Below are positions 55,255-63,871 of a stretch of 64,000 nucleotides of DNA, piece by piece. Source of the DNA: DASQZK01 sp963732905 (GTDB lineage: Bacteria > Bacteroidota > Bacteroidia > Bacteroidales > GCA-2748055); contig CAVTBM010000006.1 in NCBI GenBank assembly GCA_963732905.1, positions 124,001 through 188,000 of the forward strand, given 5' to 3'. Below the pieces are notes generated by a model. The model ran no database searches. It was not told the origin of the DNA and was given only the letters and a program-made list of their open reading frames with translations. A program made the position numbers and the translations under genes. Within the stretch, counting starts at the first letter, position 1. Each line of letters begins with the position of its first letter.

Positions 55255-55461
55255 TACTGTTTTGAGTTTAAAAACGAAGGACTATTCCAATTTAAGGATG
55301 CTATTGTAGTTAGGGGACACATAGTCCAAAATGAATTGCCTTTATCCAGAAAAAATGCAACGCAACTGGTACAATGTCCTTTAAATCTGGTGAAACAAGT
55401 TCGTGATGTTGCAATTATTCATGGCCCTCCGGGTAATTTGTTCAAAATCACGTCTGTCTAA
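55255..55461 (+). other. Intergenic stretch with an unrecognised open frame lacking a start
   Basis: The 511-bp gap between the HTCS start and the sulfatase stop holds no clear gene. A frame of 68 codons is open from a TGA at 55252 to a TAA at 55459, without ATG. Its peptide (FQFKDAIVVRGHIVQNELPL, then SRKNATQLVQCP and further) looks protein-like but matches no family I know. It may be a gene fragment. A near-copy of the ATGTCGCA motif (ATGTTGCA) is at 55406. I see nothing else in 55078-55588. Confidence 0.2.
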
Positions 55462-55588
55462 TGGTTTCATCTGTATATAAACTATTCTTTAATTCTGTTT
55501 CGACAGGTTGGCTTTTTCAAAGATTTTTCTAATCTGTCAAAGTAGAATTGACTTCCAATTGGTATTCGAATGAGTTTAAATATTTGCA

Positions 55589-57184
55589 TTAATGCTTGAA
55601 AACCCTGACAGGGGCATCTGTTAATGATTGGTCGGTACCCACATCGCGGGGCTCACAAAACCAGACCAGTTTACCTTCCAAAGTTAAATCCTTAGGGCAT
55701 TGTGAGGCATCAGGATGTGTTTCCATAAACCGTTTGAGCATTTCCTGCTGCATTTGCAATAAAATTTTTGCATTCTGAGGATCTTTTGAAACATCATGCG
55801 ATTCGCCGGGATCTTTTTCCAGGTCGTACAGACGGTGCACAATTCCTGAAGGGCCATAGCCTGTAGCGTATCCAAGACTCAAATCACGGCTACCAGTGGT
55901 AAACATGTATTTCCATTCAGGTGTACAAACCATAGCCAGGTTATCTTCCAGGTATTCCGAAAATGCAAATTCCCTGAGGCTGTCTGTCTCATTTTTCAGC
56001 ACAGGCAAAAAACTCTCCCCCTGGACTTTGGCCATGGGTTTTAATCCAAGCCAGTCTAAAATTGTAGGCGCTATGTCGATGTATTCAACCAGGGCTTGTT
56101 TTTTAACTCCTTTGTCAAAGGCGTCCCCGGCTTTAATAATCAATGGCTGACGGACAGCTTCCTCCCACATGGTATGCTTTTCAAACCGCTTATGGTCATT
56201 TAAAAGGTAGCCATTATCACTTATATAGATAATCATGGTATTTCCATCCAACCCATATTTTTTAATGGCATCCAAAACGATCCCCACGTTTTTATCCATG
56301 TACTCGGTCGATGTATAATAGGCGGCAATGATTCCCCTTCGCTGGGACTCTGTTAAATTTCTGAATTTCTCCGGAATCCATCGGTCGTCTTCCGGACTTC
56401 CGCTGGGCAGGGGCATATCATCCGGATTGTACTTCCCCGCATATTCAACCGGATAGTAATACGGATGGTGCGGCTGAAAAAAGGCGGTCCAGAGAAAAAA
56501 TGGTTTATCGCGGTGCTCTTTAATAAATTCAGCAGCACTATTGGCATAAAAAGTCCCCTGGCTGTAAGCATCATAAACGGGCTGTGGCAGGTTGCGGCAG
56601 TTCATAAACTCAGGGATATTCCCTTTTACCTTTTTTGCGTCATACGTTTCGATCCCAGATGGGATTTCAGGAGGCGGGTTTTGCCTTAAAAACCGTTGGT
56701 AGGCATCATTCTCGATAATTGTATCGAAACCATGGTGTGGCATTCCATTTTTATAGAGCGATGACCACGCCCAGTTATTGAAATGTGTTTTACCAACCAG
56801 GGCCGTTTTATATCCTTTGCTTCCTAAATAGTTGGCAATGGTCGGGTTCCCTTCCTCCTGAAAGGGCGTAAATAACATATTCACGCCAGTTGCATGAGGG
56901 TATTTCCCTGTTAACAACGATTGCCTCGAAGCATTGCATATGGGTGAATTACAATATGCATGAGTAAATACCACCCCTTCTCTTGCCAATTCATCAATGT
57001 TGGGTGTGTGTATAATTTGATTTCCATAGCACCCGGTTACTTTCAGTGCATGGTCATCGGCCAGGATAACCACCACATTTTTGATTGTCTTATCCTTTTT
57101 ATCTACATGGGATGAACAACCGGAAAGCATGATTTGACATCCGGCAATTCCAGCCGTCATCAGGATTTTGAAGTTTTTAGTCAT
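55589..57184 (-). CDS. S1-family sulfatase (lipoprotein) with a CxAxR active site
   Basis: A 531-residue sulfatase with lipobox LSGC (Cys23), probably tethered in the periplasm or on the surface. The formylglycine motif, normally C/S-x-P-x-R, is C83-N-A-S-R87 in PICNASRQSLLTG. The metal-binding LADDHALKVTGCYG and the downstream GKTHF and ISDNGYLLNDH blocks are in place. Cys must be oxidised to formylglycine by an anaerobic maturase encoded elsewhere. These enzymes remove sulfate from glycans. Its HTCS neighbour suggests a sulfated polysaccharide or host glycan as inducer. The exact substrate is not readable from sequence. Confidence 0.92.
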   Translation of the reverse strand: MTKNFKILMTAGIAGCQIMLSGCSSHVDKKDKTIKNVVVILADDHALKVTGCYGNQIIHTPNIDELAREGVVFTHAYCNSPICNASRQSLLTGKYPHATGVNMLFTPFQEEGNPTIANYLGSKGYKTALVGKTHFNNWAWSSLYKNGMPHHGFDTIIENDAYQRFLRQNPPPEIPSGIETYDAKKVKGNIPEFMNCRNLPQPVYDAYSQGTFYANSAAEFIKEHRDKPFFLWTAFFQPHHPYYYPVEYAGKYNPDDMPLPSGSPEDDRWIPEKFRNLTESQRRGIIAAYYTSTEYMDKNVGIVLDAIKKYGLDGNTMIIYISDNGYLLNDHKRFEKHTMWEEAVRQPLIIKAGDAFDKGVKKQALVEYIDIAPTILDWLGLKPMAKVQGESFLPVLKNETDSLREFAFSEYLEDNLAMVCTPEWKYMFTTGSRDLSLGYATGYGPSGIVHRLYDLEKDPGESHDVSKDPQNAKILLQMQQEMLKRFMETHPDASQCPKDLTLEGKLVWFCEPRDVGTDQSLTDAPVRVFKH

Positions 57185-57198
57185 TGGATGAAATTAAT

Positions 57199-57373
57199 TA
57201 ACTAAAGTTTCGCACTTATTTTCAATAAGCACATTATCAGGTATTTATCATTTAAATGTCGCAATAAATATCCGGACTACCATGCTTCAATTATTTCATT
57301 TCGGTTTATGCTGCATTATTCCTTTTATTTCTCTGGTTATCAGCATTTTTTTATAAGTGCGAAACTTTAGTTA
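57199..57373. mobile_element. MITE-like element with perfect 21-bp terminal inverted repeats
   Basis: TAACTAAAGTTTCGCACTTAT at 57199-57219 (21 bases; given here as T plus AACTAAAGTTTCGCACTTAT) is repeated as an exact reverse complement at 57353-57373. If the outer TA on each side is a target duplication, the element is 171 bp with 19-bp ends and TA duplications, as expected for a non-autonomous IS630/Tc1-type element. No reading frame of note lies inside. It starts 15 bp upstream of the sulfatase ATG and contains an ATGTCGCA motif (57256). A long-stem regulatory structure is the alternative. Confidence 0.5.
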
Positions 57374-57409
57374 TTCCCTGTAAACAGGATTTAGGTATTT
57401 ACAAAAAGT

Positions 57410-59560
57410 TTATTTCTCTGTTAATCCACGATCTACCAACATCGGTTGTATGTCAGGTTTATGTCCGCAGAAATCGTAAAACATTTTGTTATAGTCTTCG
57501 GTGTTTCCGCGTGACAGGATCATATCACGGAAGCGCTGTCCGTTGGCCCGGGTCATCCCGCCATGTTCTTCAAACCAGTTGTAAGCATTGTCATCCAGCA
57601 TTTCTGTCCACAGATAGGCGTAATAACCGGCGGCATATCCGTTGCCCCAGATGTGCAGGAAGTAGCTGGAACGATAGCGCGGTGGGACCTGCGGAAGATC
57701 AAGATGAGTGTGTTTCAATGCGGCGGTTTCAAATTCATCGACTGATTTTATCGAATCACCGGCAGGGATGGTATGCCATTCCATATCAAGATCGGAAGCT
57801 GCCAGTATTTCTGTCAATGAATAGCCCTGATTAAATTTCTGCGATTTCTTGATCTTTTCGACCAGTGCCTGAGGCATCGGTTTCCCTGTTTTGTAATGTA
57901 GGGCATAATGCTGGAATATTTTTGGCTCGAGGGCCCAGTGCTCATTAAATTGCGAAGGCAGTTCCACAAAATCCCGGGCTACGTTGGTACCCGACAGACT
58001 GAGGTAAGTTTCGTCGGCAAAGAAGCCATGCAGGGCATGCCCAAATTCATGGAACATAGTGGTCACGTCATCGAAGGTGATCAGGGCAGGCTCACCAGGT
58101 GCCGGTTTGGTGAAGTTGCATACATTGTAAATCACCGGTTTCGTGCCCAGCAATTTTGACTGTTCAACCACGTTGCTCATCCAGGCACCACCTGATTTGT
58201 TGTCGCGTGTGAAATAGTCACAATAAAATAAACCGATTTCGGTGCTGTCTTTGTCATAGACGGTATAAACGCGCATGTCGGCCTGGTAAACCGGGATGTC
58301 TGTTCTGCGTTTGAAGGTCAATCCGTACAATTGGTTGGCGGCATAAAACACGCCGTTCTCCAACACATTGAACAACTCAAAGTAGGGTTTTACCTGGTTC
58401 TCATCCAGGTCATACCGGGTTTTGCGAACTTTTTCAGCATAATAGTTCCAGTCCCAGGGTTGCAGTTGGAATCCGCCTTTTTGTTTATTAATGACCGACT
58501 GAAGGTCGGCAGCTTCTTTGCGTGCTTTAGCCGTGGCTGCCGGTACCAGTTCCTTCAGGAAGGTCTGGACAGCTTCTGGTGTTTTGGCCATTTGATCCTG
58601 TAAGTTCCATGCCGCATAATTGGGAAATCCCAGGAGATGTGCTTTCTCAGCCCTAATTTCAGCCAATCGTTTAATGGTTGCACGGGTATCGTTATTGCCA
58701 CCCTTCTCGGCCCTGTTCCATGAGGCCTCAAATAACTGGTGACGCGTATCCCGGTTCTCCAGGGATTGCAGCGCAGGCTGCTGGGTAGTATTTTGCAGGG
58801 GCAACTCCCATTTCCCTTTTTCGCCAGCGGCATCAGCATCCTGTGCAGCTGAGTTTAAAGCTCCTTCGGAAAGGCCCTTTAGAGCTTCCTTGTTGTCCAC
58901 TACGAAGGCACCGGCTTTAGCATCAGCCAACAATTGGTTGGTAAATTTGGCACTTAGACCGGCTTCTTCTTCATTCAGCTTTTTAAGACTGGTTTTGTCC
59001 TCAGCGGATAGGTTTGCGCCTGCAAGGACAAATTCTGTATAATAGTATTCGAGTAATCTTGCTGATTCCTTATCCAGCTTGAGGTCATCTTTCTTCTGAT
59101 AAATGCTTTTGACTCTTTCGTAAAGCTTTTGGTTCAGATAAATTGCATCTTGCAGGGCAGCCAGTTTCGGGGCAATATCTTCGTTTAACTTCTGCAAAAC
59201 CGAATCGGTATTGGCTCCAGAAAGCATATTGAAAACACCATTGACCCGGCGAAGAAGGTCACCACTCTTTTCCAATGCCACCAGAGTATTTTCAAACGTA
59301 GGCACCTCAGGGTTGTTGGCAATCTTTTCAATTTCAGCTAAATGTTCTTTGAAGCCTTCCTTAAAGGCAGGGGCAAAATCACTATCCTTGATTTTCGTAA
59401 AATCAGGTGCCTGAAATGGCAGTGTGCTGGCATGCATAAAAGGATTTGATGCCAGGTCTTTCTCGTTTCCCATGGATTTGTTTTGTTCAGGTTTTGAGTT
59501 GCATGCCACCATGAATATCAGGAACATGCCAGTCACTAGAATTGATAACTTTTTCATCAT
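57410..59560 (-). CDS. dcp: M3 zinc peptidase (peptidyl-dipeptidase Dcp), lipoprotein
   Basis: A 716-residue M3 metallopeptidase with the zinc motif in TMFHEFGHALHGFF (HEFGH near 490) and the downstream substrate-binding block. Dcp removes C-terminal dipeptides. The N terminus is a signal peptide with lipobox MVAC, so it is exported and lipid-anchored, as in other Bacteroidota Dcp homologues. The start may be ATG 59560 or 59557. It may work together with the S46 peptidase in protein use, though they are not linked. Confidence 0.93.
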   Translation of the reverse strand: MMKKLSILVTGMFLIFMVACNSKPEQNKSMGNEKDLASNPFMHASTLPFQAPDFTKIKDSDFAPAFKEGFKEHLAEIEKIANNPEVPTFENTLVALEKSGDLLRRVNGVFNMLSGANTDSVLQKLNEDIAPKLAALQDAIYLNQKLYERVKSIYQKKDDLKLDKESARLLEYYYTEFVLAGANLSAEDKTSLKKLNEEEAGLSAKFTNQLLADAKAGAFVVDNKEALKGLSEGALNSAAQDADAAGEKGKWELPLQNTTQQPALQSLENRDTRHQLFEASWNRAEKGGNNDTRATIKRLAEIRAEKAHLLGFPNYAAWNLQDQMAKTPEAVQTFLKELVPAATAKARKEAADLQSVINKQKGGFQLQPWDWNYYAEKVRKTRYDLDENQVKPYFELFNVLENGVFYAANQLYGLTFKRRTDIPVYQADMRVYTVYDKDSTEIGLFYCDYFTRDNKSGGAWMSNVVEQSKLLGTKPVIYNVCNFTKPAPGEPALITFDDVTTMFHEFGHALHGFFADETYLSLSGTNVARDFVELPSQFNEHWALEPKIFQHYALHYKTGKPMPQALVEKIKKSQKFNQGYSLTEILAASDLDMEWHTIPAGDSIKSVDEFETAALKHTHLDLPQVPPRYRSSYFLHIWGNGYAAGYYAYLWTEMLDDNAYNWFEEHGGMTRANGQRFRDMILSRGNTEDYNKMFYDFCGHKPDIQPMLVDRGLTEK

Positions 59561-59709
59561 TTTCAGTATTATATTGCAGATCGTAAAAATTTAATTTTGG
59601 GGTAGACGTCTGAATATTTAAACAGGGGTTGAAAGTATAATGTTTTGATGAGGCGAGCAATGAAATTCGCTTTAATTTTTGAATTTGCCGATTTGAACAA
59701 GTAGATTTC

Positions 59710-59859
59710 TCAACCTCGAATGGCGTCCTGCAGTTTATCGGGAGTACTTGTAACTTCCATCCTCACAGCCGTGGTATCAACCGGTAAGGAATAACTCTTA
59801 GCTTGTACTGCGGTAAACAATACTAGTGCAATGGCAATCATGTCACACATCTTTTTCAT
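59710..59859 (-). pseudogene. Short frame: signal peptide plus truncated mature part
   Basis: A 49-codon frame (ATG 59859 to TGA 59710) encodes a good signal peptide (MKKMCDMIAIALVLFTAVQA) and 29 further residues (KSYSLPVDTTAVRMEVTSTP, then DKLQDAIRG) before the stop. It looks like the 5' remnant of an exported-protein gene rather than a finished product. No homology is seen downstream of the stop. The 379 bases from 59860 to the GH51 start hold nothing else I can support. Confidence 0.4.
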
Positions 59860-60238
59860 TTTATTTTAGTTTACGTTTAAGAACCATTAAAAAGCAATCT
59901 CCCTTGTATGATGCAATCCGCACCTTCTTTCCTTTTTTCCACATCCTATCTCACTGTGAAAAAAATAATTACACCGTTTAAACAGCAGGACGTGCTTCAT
60001 TCGGTTCACTCATCTTTATAAAAAATATCGGATCCCATTCTTTTTCTTCGTGATTAATTTATAATTTGTTTTTCCCGGAAAAAGGTATTCCAGTCTCCTG
60101 TTGTGAATCCGGAAAACCTTTCTTTGGGCATCTTCAGGATGACCTGAACAGGAAATTACCGCTTTTCGGAGCCGAAAAATCATGATTCTGTTCAGTCAAA
60201 TGGCGAAATATTCAGGACTAACTAAAAACTACATTGGC

Positions 60239-61795
60239 ATGAAATCAGTAACCATCATTGTCTTACTCTTTATCGCTCTGAGCGGTTTCTCCCAGGAAAA
60301 TAAAATTGTGCTCTACCCCGACTCTGCCAGGTATCAGATCAGCAGGAATATTTACGGCCAGTTTTCCGAACATCTGGGAAGGGGAATCTACGGCGGGATA
60401 TGGGTAGCTGAAGATTCCGGCATCCCGAATACCGGAGGCATCCGGAATGATGTTGTTGCAGCTCTCAAAGAAATGGCTATTCCGAACCTGAGGTGGCCCG
60501 GAGGCTGTTTTGCCGATGAATATCATTGGATGAACGGCATCGGACCCCGCAAGGACCGGCCGACCATGATCAACACCAACTGGGGCGGAGTCACCGAAGA
60601 TAACAGTTTCGGTACCCATGAATTTATTACTCTTTGCAGCATGCTTGGATGTGAACCCGTGATCTGCGGAAACCTGGGAAGCGGGACGGTACAGGAAATG
60701 TCACAATGGGTCGAGTACCTGAACTCTTCCAATGTAAGTCCCATGACGGAGCTGAGAAAAAAGAACGGAGCAGACAAGCCTTTTAACGTGAAATATTTTG
60801 GTATCGGGAACGAGAGTTGGGGATGCGGAGGGCATATGACGCCGGAGTATTATTCCGATGAATTACGCCGTTATTCAACGTTTTGTAAAAATTACGGGGA
60901 GAACACGCTATACCGGATAGCCGGCGGTGCTTCCGACTTCAATTATCACTGGACAGAAACACTGATGAAGGATCCGGAAACCAGGAATTCATTCCAGGGC
61001 ATTTCCCTGCATTACTATACCGTGGCTCATACAGAAAACTGGAGTTACAAGGGTTCGGCAACGGATTTCACTCCTGAAGAATGGTTTTCGACCATGGCCA
61101 ATGCCCTTATAATGGACACGCTGATTACCCGGCATTCAGAAATCATGGACCGCTACGATCCCAAAAAGGAAAAGGGGTTGATCGTCGATGAATGGGGCAA
61201 CTGGCACGATGTGGAACCAGGTACCAACCCGGGTTTCCTCTACCAGCAGAATACCCTGAGGGATGCCCTTTCTGCCTCCATCACCCTCGACATTTTCAAC
61301 AACCACTGTGACCGGGTAAAAATGGCTAACCTGGCCCAGACGGTGAACGTTCTTCAGAGTGTTCTTCTCACAAAGGGGAATCAGCTGGTGAGGACACCTA
61401 CGTTTTACGTCTTTAAAATGTATAAGGTCCACCAGGATGCTATTTTAATACCGGAAACCATTACCTCTTCATCCTATTCTGAGGGCAACCGTTCCGTCCC
61501 GGTTGTTCGTTCATCTGCTTCAAGGGATAAGGATGGGAAAATACATATCACCATAACCAATCTTGACCCTGAAAAAGAGCATAATGTCGATTGTGTTCTT
61601 GAGGGAGTTCATAAACTGAACGTGACGGCAGGTGAAATCATCACTGCCGGCCAGATGAGTGCCCTGAATGATTTTGGTAAGGACGAACAGGTCGGTATCA
61701 AACCATTTAAAGGCTATACAACCACAGGGAACACTGTTTCAGTCAACATGCCCTCAAAGTCGGTGATCATGATTGAAGTTGAAATGAAGCAATGA
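60239..61795 (+). CDS. GH51 alpha-L-arabinofuranosidase
   Basis: A 518-residue glycoside hydrolase with a signal peptide (MKSVTIIVLLFIALSGFSQ). The acid/base Glu is in FGIGNESWGCGGHM (about 195) and the nucleophile Glu in GLIVDEWGNWHD (about 320), on a (beta/alpha)8 barrel, with a C-terminal jelly-roll domain. GH51 enzymes release arabinofuranose from arabinan or arabinoxylan. I start at ATG 60239; the frame is open 19 codons upstream but the signal peptide begins here. Its last 29 bases overlap the convergent TIM-barrel gene. Confidence 0.93.
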   Translation: MKSVTIIVLLFIALSGFSQENKIVLYPDSARYQISRNIYGQFSEHLGRGIYGGIWVAEDSGIPNTGGIRNDVVAALKEMAIPNLRWPGGCFADEYHWMNGIGPRKDRPTMINTNWGGVTEDNSFGTHEFITLCSMLGCEPVICGNLGSGTVQEMSQWVEYLNSSNVSPMTELRKKNGADKPFNVKYFGIGNESWGCGGHMTPEYYSDELRRYSTFCKNYGENTLYRIAGGASDFNYHWTETLMKDPETRNSFQGISLHYYTVAHTENWSYKGSATDFTPEEWFSTMANALIMDTLITRHSEIMDRYDPKKEKGLIVDEWGNWHDVEPGTNPGFLYQQNTLRDALSASITLDIFNNHCDRVKMANLAQTVNVLQSVLLTKGNQLVRTPTFYVFKMYKVHQDAILIPETITSSSYSEGNRSVPVVRSSASRDKDGKIHITITNLDPEKEHNVDCVLEGVHKLNVTAGEIITAGQMSALNDFGKDEQVGIKPFKGYTTTGNTVSVNMPSKSVIMIEVEMKQ

Positions 61796-62624
61796 TCCCC
61801 TGAAGGTAGCCGGCTGTCTGAGCCAGTGCTGCCAACGGATCGTCAGATTCTTCTTCATATTCAATAGAATAGGAACCCTTATACCCGACTTTTGACAGGG
61901 CTTTCAGAACGGCCGGGAGATCGATCACCCCTTCACCTGCACGGCATGAAACTCCTTCCTTACTGGCACTGCTGACATCGCGCATATGAGTTTCAAAAAT
62001 CCGGTCTCCAACCTTACCGATCACATCCACCGGATCGAAGCCGGCACGCACAGCATGTGCAACATCGAGGCAAAGCCCCATCCTTTTGTCACGGCTTTTA
62101 ACTTTATCATAAGCCATCAGCGGGCTGGGATAAGGAAGGCCGTCGGGCCCGTGATTGTGTATGGCCAGCGAAATATCGTTTTCCCTGACCAGCTTTTCAA
62201 CATAATCCAGCAGGTCATAATCGGGAACACCTACGATGATTTTAAAACCCGCCGTTTTTGCGTATGCAAAGGCGTTGTCCGCTTCTTCTTTAGATTTCAT
62301 ATATATCACTCCGGCAGAATCCGGATCGATGCCATGTTCTTTCATCTTTGAAATGGTAGAGATGATTGTATTTTTGTCGGCGTCGAGAGGCAGATGCATA
62401 CTTTTTATCGATAGCTTTTGCAGATGAAGTTTGTTCATGATGGAGATCACTTCATCGACATTGAATTTACGAAGGCTGTATGAAGCAATACCAACGCGGC
62501 AGGGCGTAACGGAAGAAATGCCGGAAGCAGTTGCGGCAAACTGGCCCAGGGCTGACCGGCCTGCCAGCAAAGCTATGCCAAGTCCGGATAACCTGAAAAA
62601 GGATCGGCGGTTTAGTTCTGACAT
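61767..62624 (-). CDS. Exported sugar isomerase/epimerase-like TIM-barrel protein (Tat signal)
   Basis: A 285-residue protein of the xylose isomerase-like (AP2EC) superfamily. It has a Tat signal (NRRSFFRLSG then a hydrophobic stretch ending near residue 30). Metal-binding residues typical of the fold are visible in CLDVAHAVRAG, FETHMRDVSS and YSIEYEEE. Such exported homologues are linked to sugar epimerisation or ketosugar interconversion in Bacteroidota. No substrate can be named. It converges with, and overlaps, the GH51 gene. I start at ATG 62624, 42 codons inside the longest frame, so that the Tat motif is at the N terminus. Confidence 0.8.
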   Translation of the reverse strand: MSELNRRSFFRLSGLGIALLAGRSALGQFAATASGISSVTPCRVGIASYSLRKFNVDEVISIMNKLHLQKLSIKSMHLPLDADKNTIISTISKMKEHGIDPDSAGVIYMKSKEEADNAFAYAKTAGFKIIVGVPDYDLLDYVEKLVRENDISLAIHNHGPDGLPYPSPLMAYDKVKSRDKRMGLCLDVAHAVRAGFDPVDVIGKVGDRIFETHMRDVSSASKEGVSCRAGEGVIDLPAVLKALSKVGYKGSYSIEYEEESDDPLAALAQTAGYLQGIIASFQLQS

Positions 62625-62697
62625 GATAAATCGTTTTAAGGGAGTTAAATTCTGAAAGGAAAGATACGAAATTTTCCCCAAGCTGATGTTTGAACAT

Positions 62698-62722
62698 AAA
62701 AAAACCTGTCCGGCAGACAGGT
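62698..62722 (-). terminator. Terminator reading leftwards
   Basis: A 7-bp stem (ACCTGTC at 62704-62710 with GACAGGT at 62716-62722, loop CGGCA) is followed, read leftwards, by seven T residues. It lies 3' of the T9SS-tail fragment. A second inverted repeat (GAAACAC-GCCC arms, 62769-62803) is beside it. Confidence 0.75.
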
Positions 62723-62831
62723 CAGAGAGGCTAAGAATCAGATCCGGCATGGTCGTATCTGAGAATTTGAAACACAGCCCCGCAAAATACAGGGCCGTGT
62801 TTCTGTGACTCAGCCATGCATCACGGAAAAA

Positions 62832-63026
62832 TCATTTCAGTATAAGCTTTTTCGATTTCACTTCATTCCCAACAATAATATTCACAAAGTATATCCCCTT
62901 ATCTTCATTGGAAAGGTCAAACTCATAATGCCCCTCTTCATCACGGGGATAATATACTCTATTCGCTACTATTTTTCCATTCACGTCGTAAATTTTAACT
63001 TCCATGGCTAAGTGGTTAAATTTCAA
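62832..63026 (-). pseudogene. Fragment: C-terminal T9SS sorting domain
   Basis: A 64-codon frame gives MEVKIYDVNGKIVANRVYYP, then a GHYEFDLSNEDKGIYFVNII stretch and a KSKKLILK end. This is the last part of a type A T9SS sorting domain and cannot stand alone as a secreted protein: no signal peptide or functional domain precedes it. A TGA lies three codons upstream of the frame. It is the 3' stump of a lost surface-protein gene, still followed by its terminator at 62698. From 63027 to 63492 I see no other gene. Confidence 0.7.
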
Positions 63027-63492
63027 AATTTTTCAATGCTGTGATAACGGTGATCATCCTGAAAAAGGATTTCACACCCGGGTTGTAATATTTTATTTTC
63101 AATGATTATGAAAATCAGGATGCTCAGGCTCATCGTATATATGTGACTAATACTTTTCGTATTGATCTTTCTTTCGTTGGTACTCATTTCGGGCTTTGAA
63201 ACCATCGAAACAAATTTACATGAACTACTGACACGCGAAACGGTACATAGAATGACATATATCAACGTGAAACGATGATTTTCATCATCTATGACAATGA
63301 ACAGGATTAACCATACCGGGAAAACACCAGTAAATTCAATACTTTCCCAATTTACCGGCCATGTATTTCCCTTAAGCCGAAAGTGTTAATAAGTTGTTAA
63401 AAACCATGAAAAAAGGGAAGACTTCCAACACAAAAAAACCGGATGAATCGCGTTCTTTGGAGAGTATTACGCTGAAAAAGGGGAAATTGATA

Positions 63493-63801
63493 ATGATAAA
63501 AATATCTGTAGTTGTCTGTGCCTTCCATGAATGGCCCAATGTAGAACCTCTCATTGGTAGGATCAATGACACACTTGAAGACCTGGACTACAAGATCATT
63601 TATGTTGATGACGAGTCAGCCGATGATACGGTAAATAGAATCAAAAATCTGAATCATCCCCTTCTGACTCTTGATGTGCTTAAAAAGAATTATGACCAGA
63701 GTTCAGCGTTGTCGGCGGAGATACAGCAGGCCATGGGGGGAATTTATTACAGTCTGAGTCCCGTGCTTTTTACCCGGTCTGACAGCGGGCAGTCGGAATA
63801 A
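63493..63801 (+). pseudogene. Truncated GT2 glycosyltransferase gene (N-terminal part)
   Basis: From ATG 63493 the frame encodes MIKISVVVCAFHEWPNVEPL, then a run ending KIIYVDDESADDTVNRIKNL and DVLKKNYDQSSALSAEIQQA, the N-terminal third of a GT2 polyprenyl-sugar transferase. After MGGIYYS the expected metal-binding DGDLQ block is missing and an unrelated tail (LSPVLFTRSDSGQSE) ends at 63801. The enzyme therefore lacks its active site. The frame is open back to 63394 (MKKGKTSNTK is a possible earlier start). The intact relative is at 48314-49237. Confidence 0.7.
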
Positions 63802-63817
63802 TGCTGTTAAAAATTGA

Positions 63818-63848
63818 AAAAGGCTGTCTTCAGTGAAGGCAGCCTTTT
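63818..63848. terminator. Bidirectional terminator
   Basis: A 14-bp stem (63818-63831 with 63835-63848, one G-T pair, loop AGT) is flanked by A-rich sequence on the left and T-rich on the right. It can end transcription from the glycosyltransferase fragment and, read leftwards, from the exbD gene. Confidence 0.8.
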
Positions 63849-63871
63849 ATTTGTACTTATAGCAGGTAATC

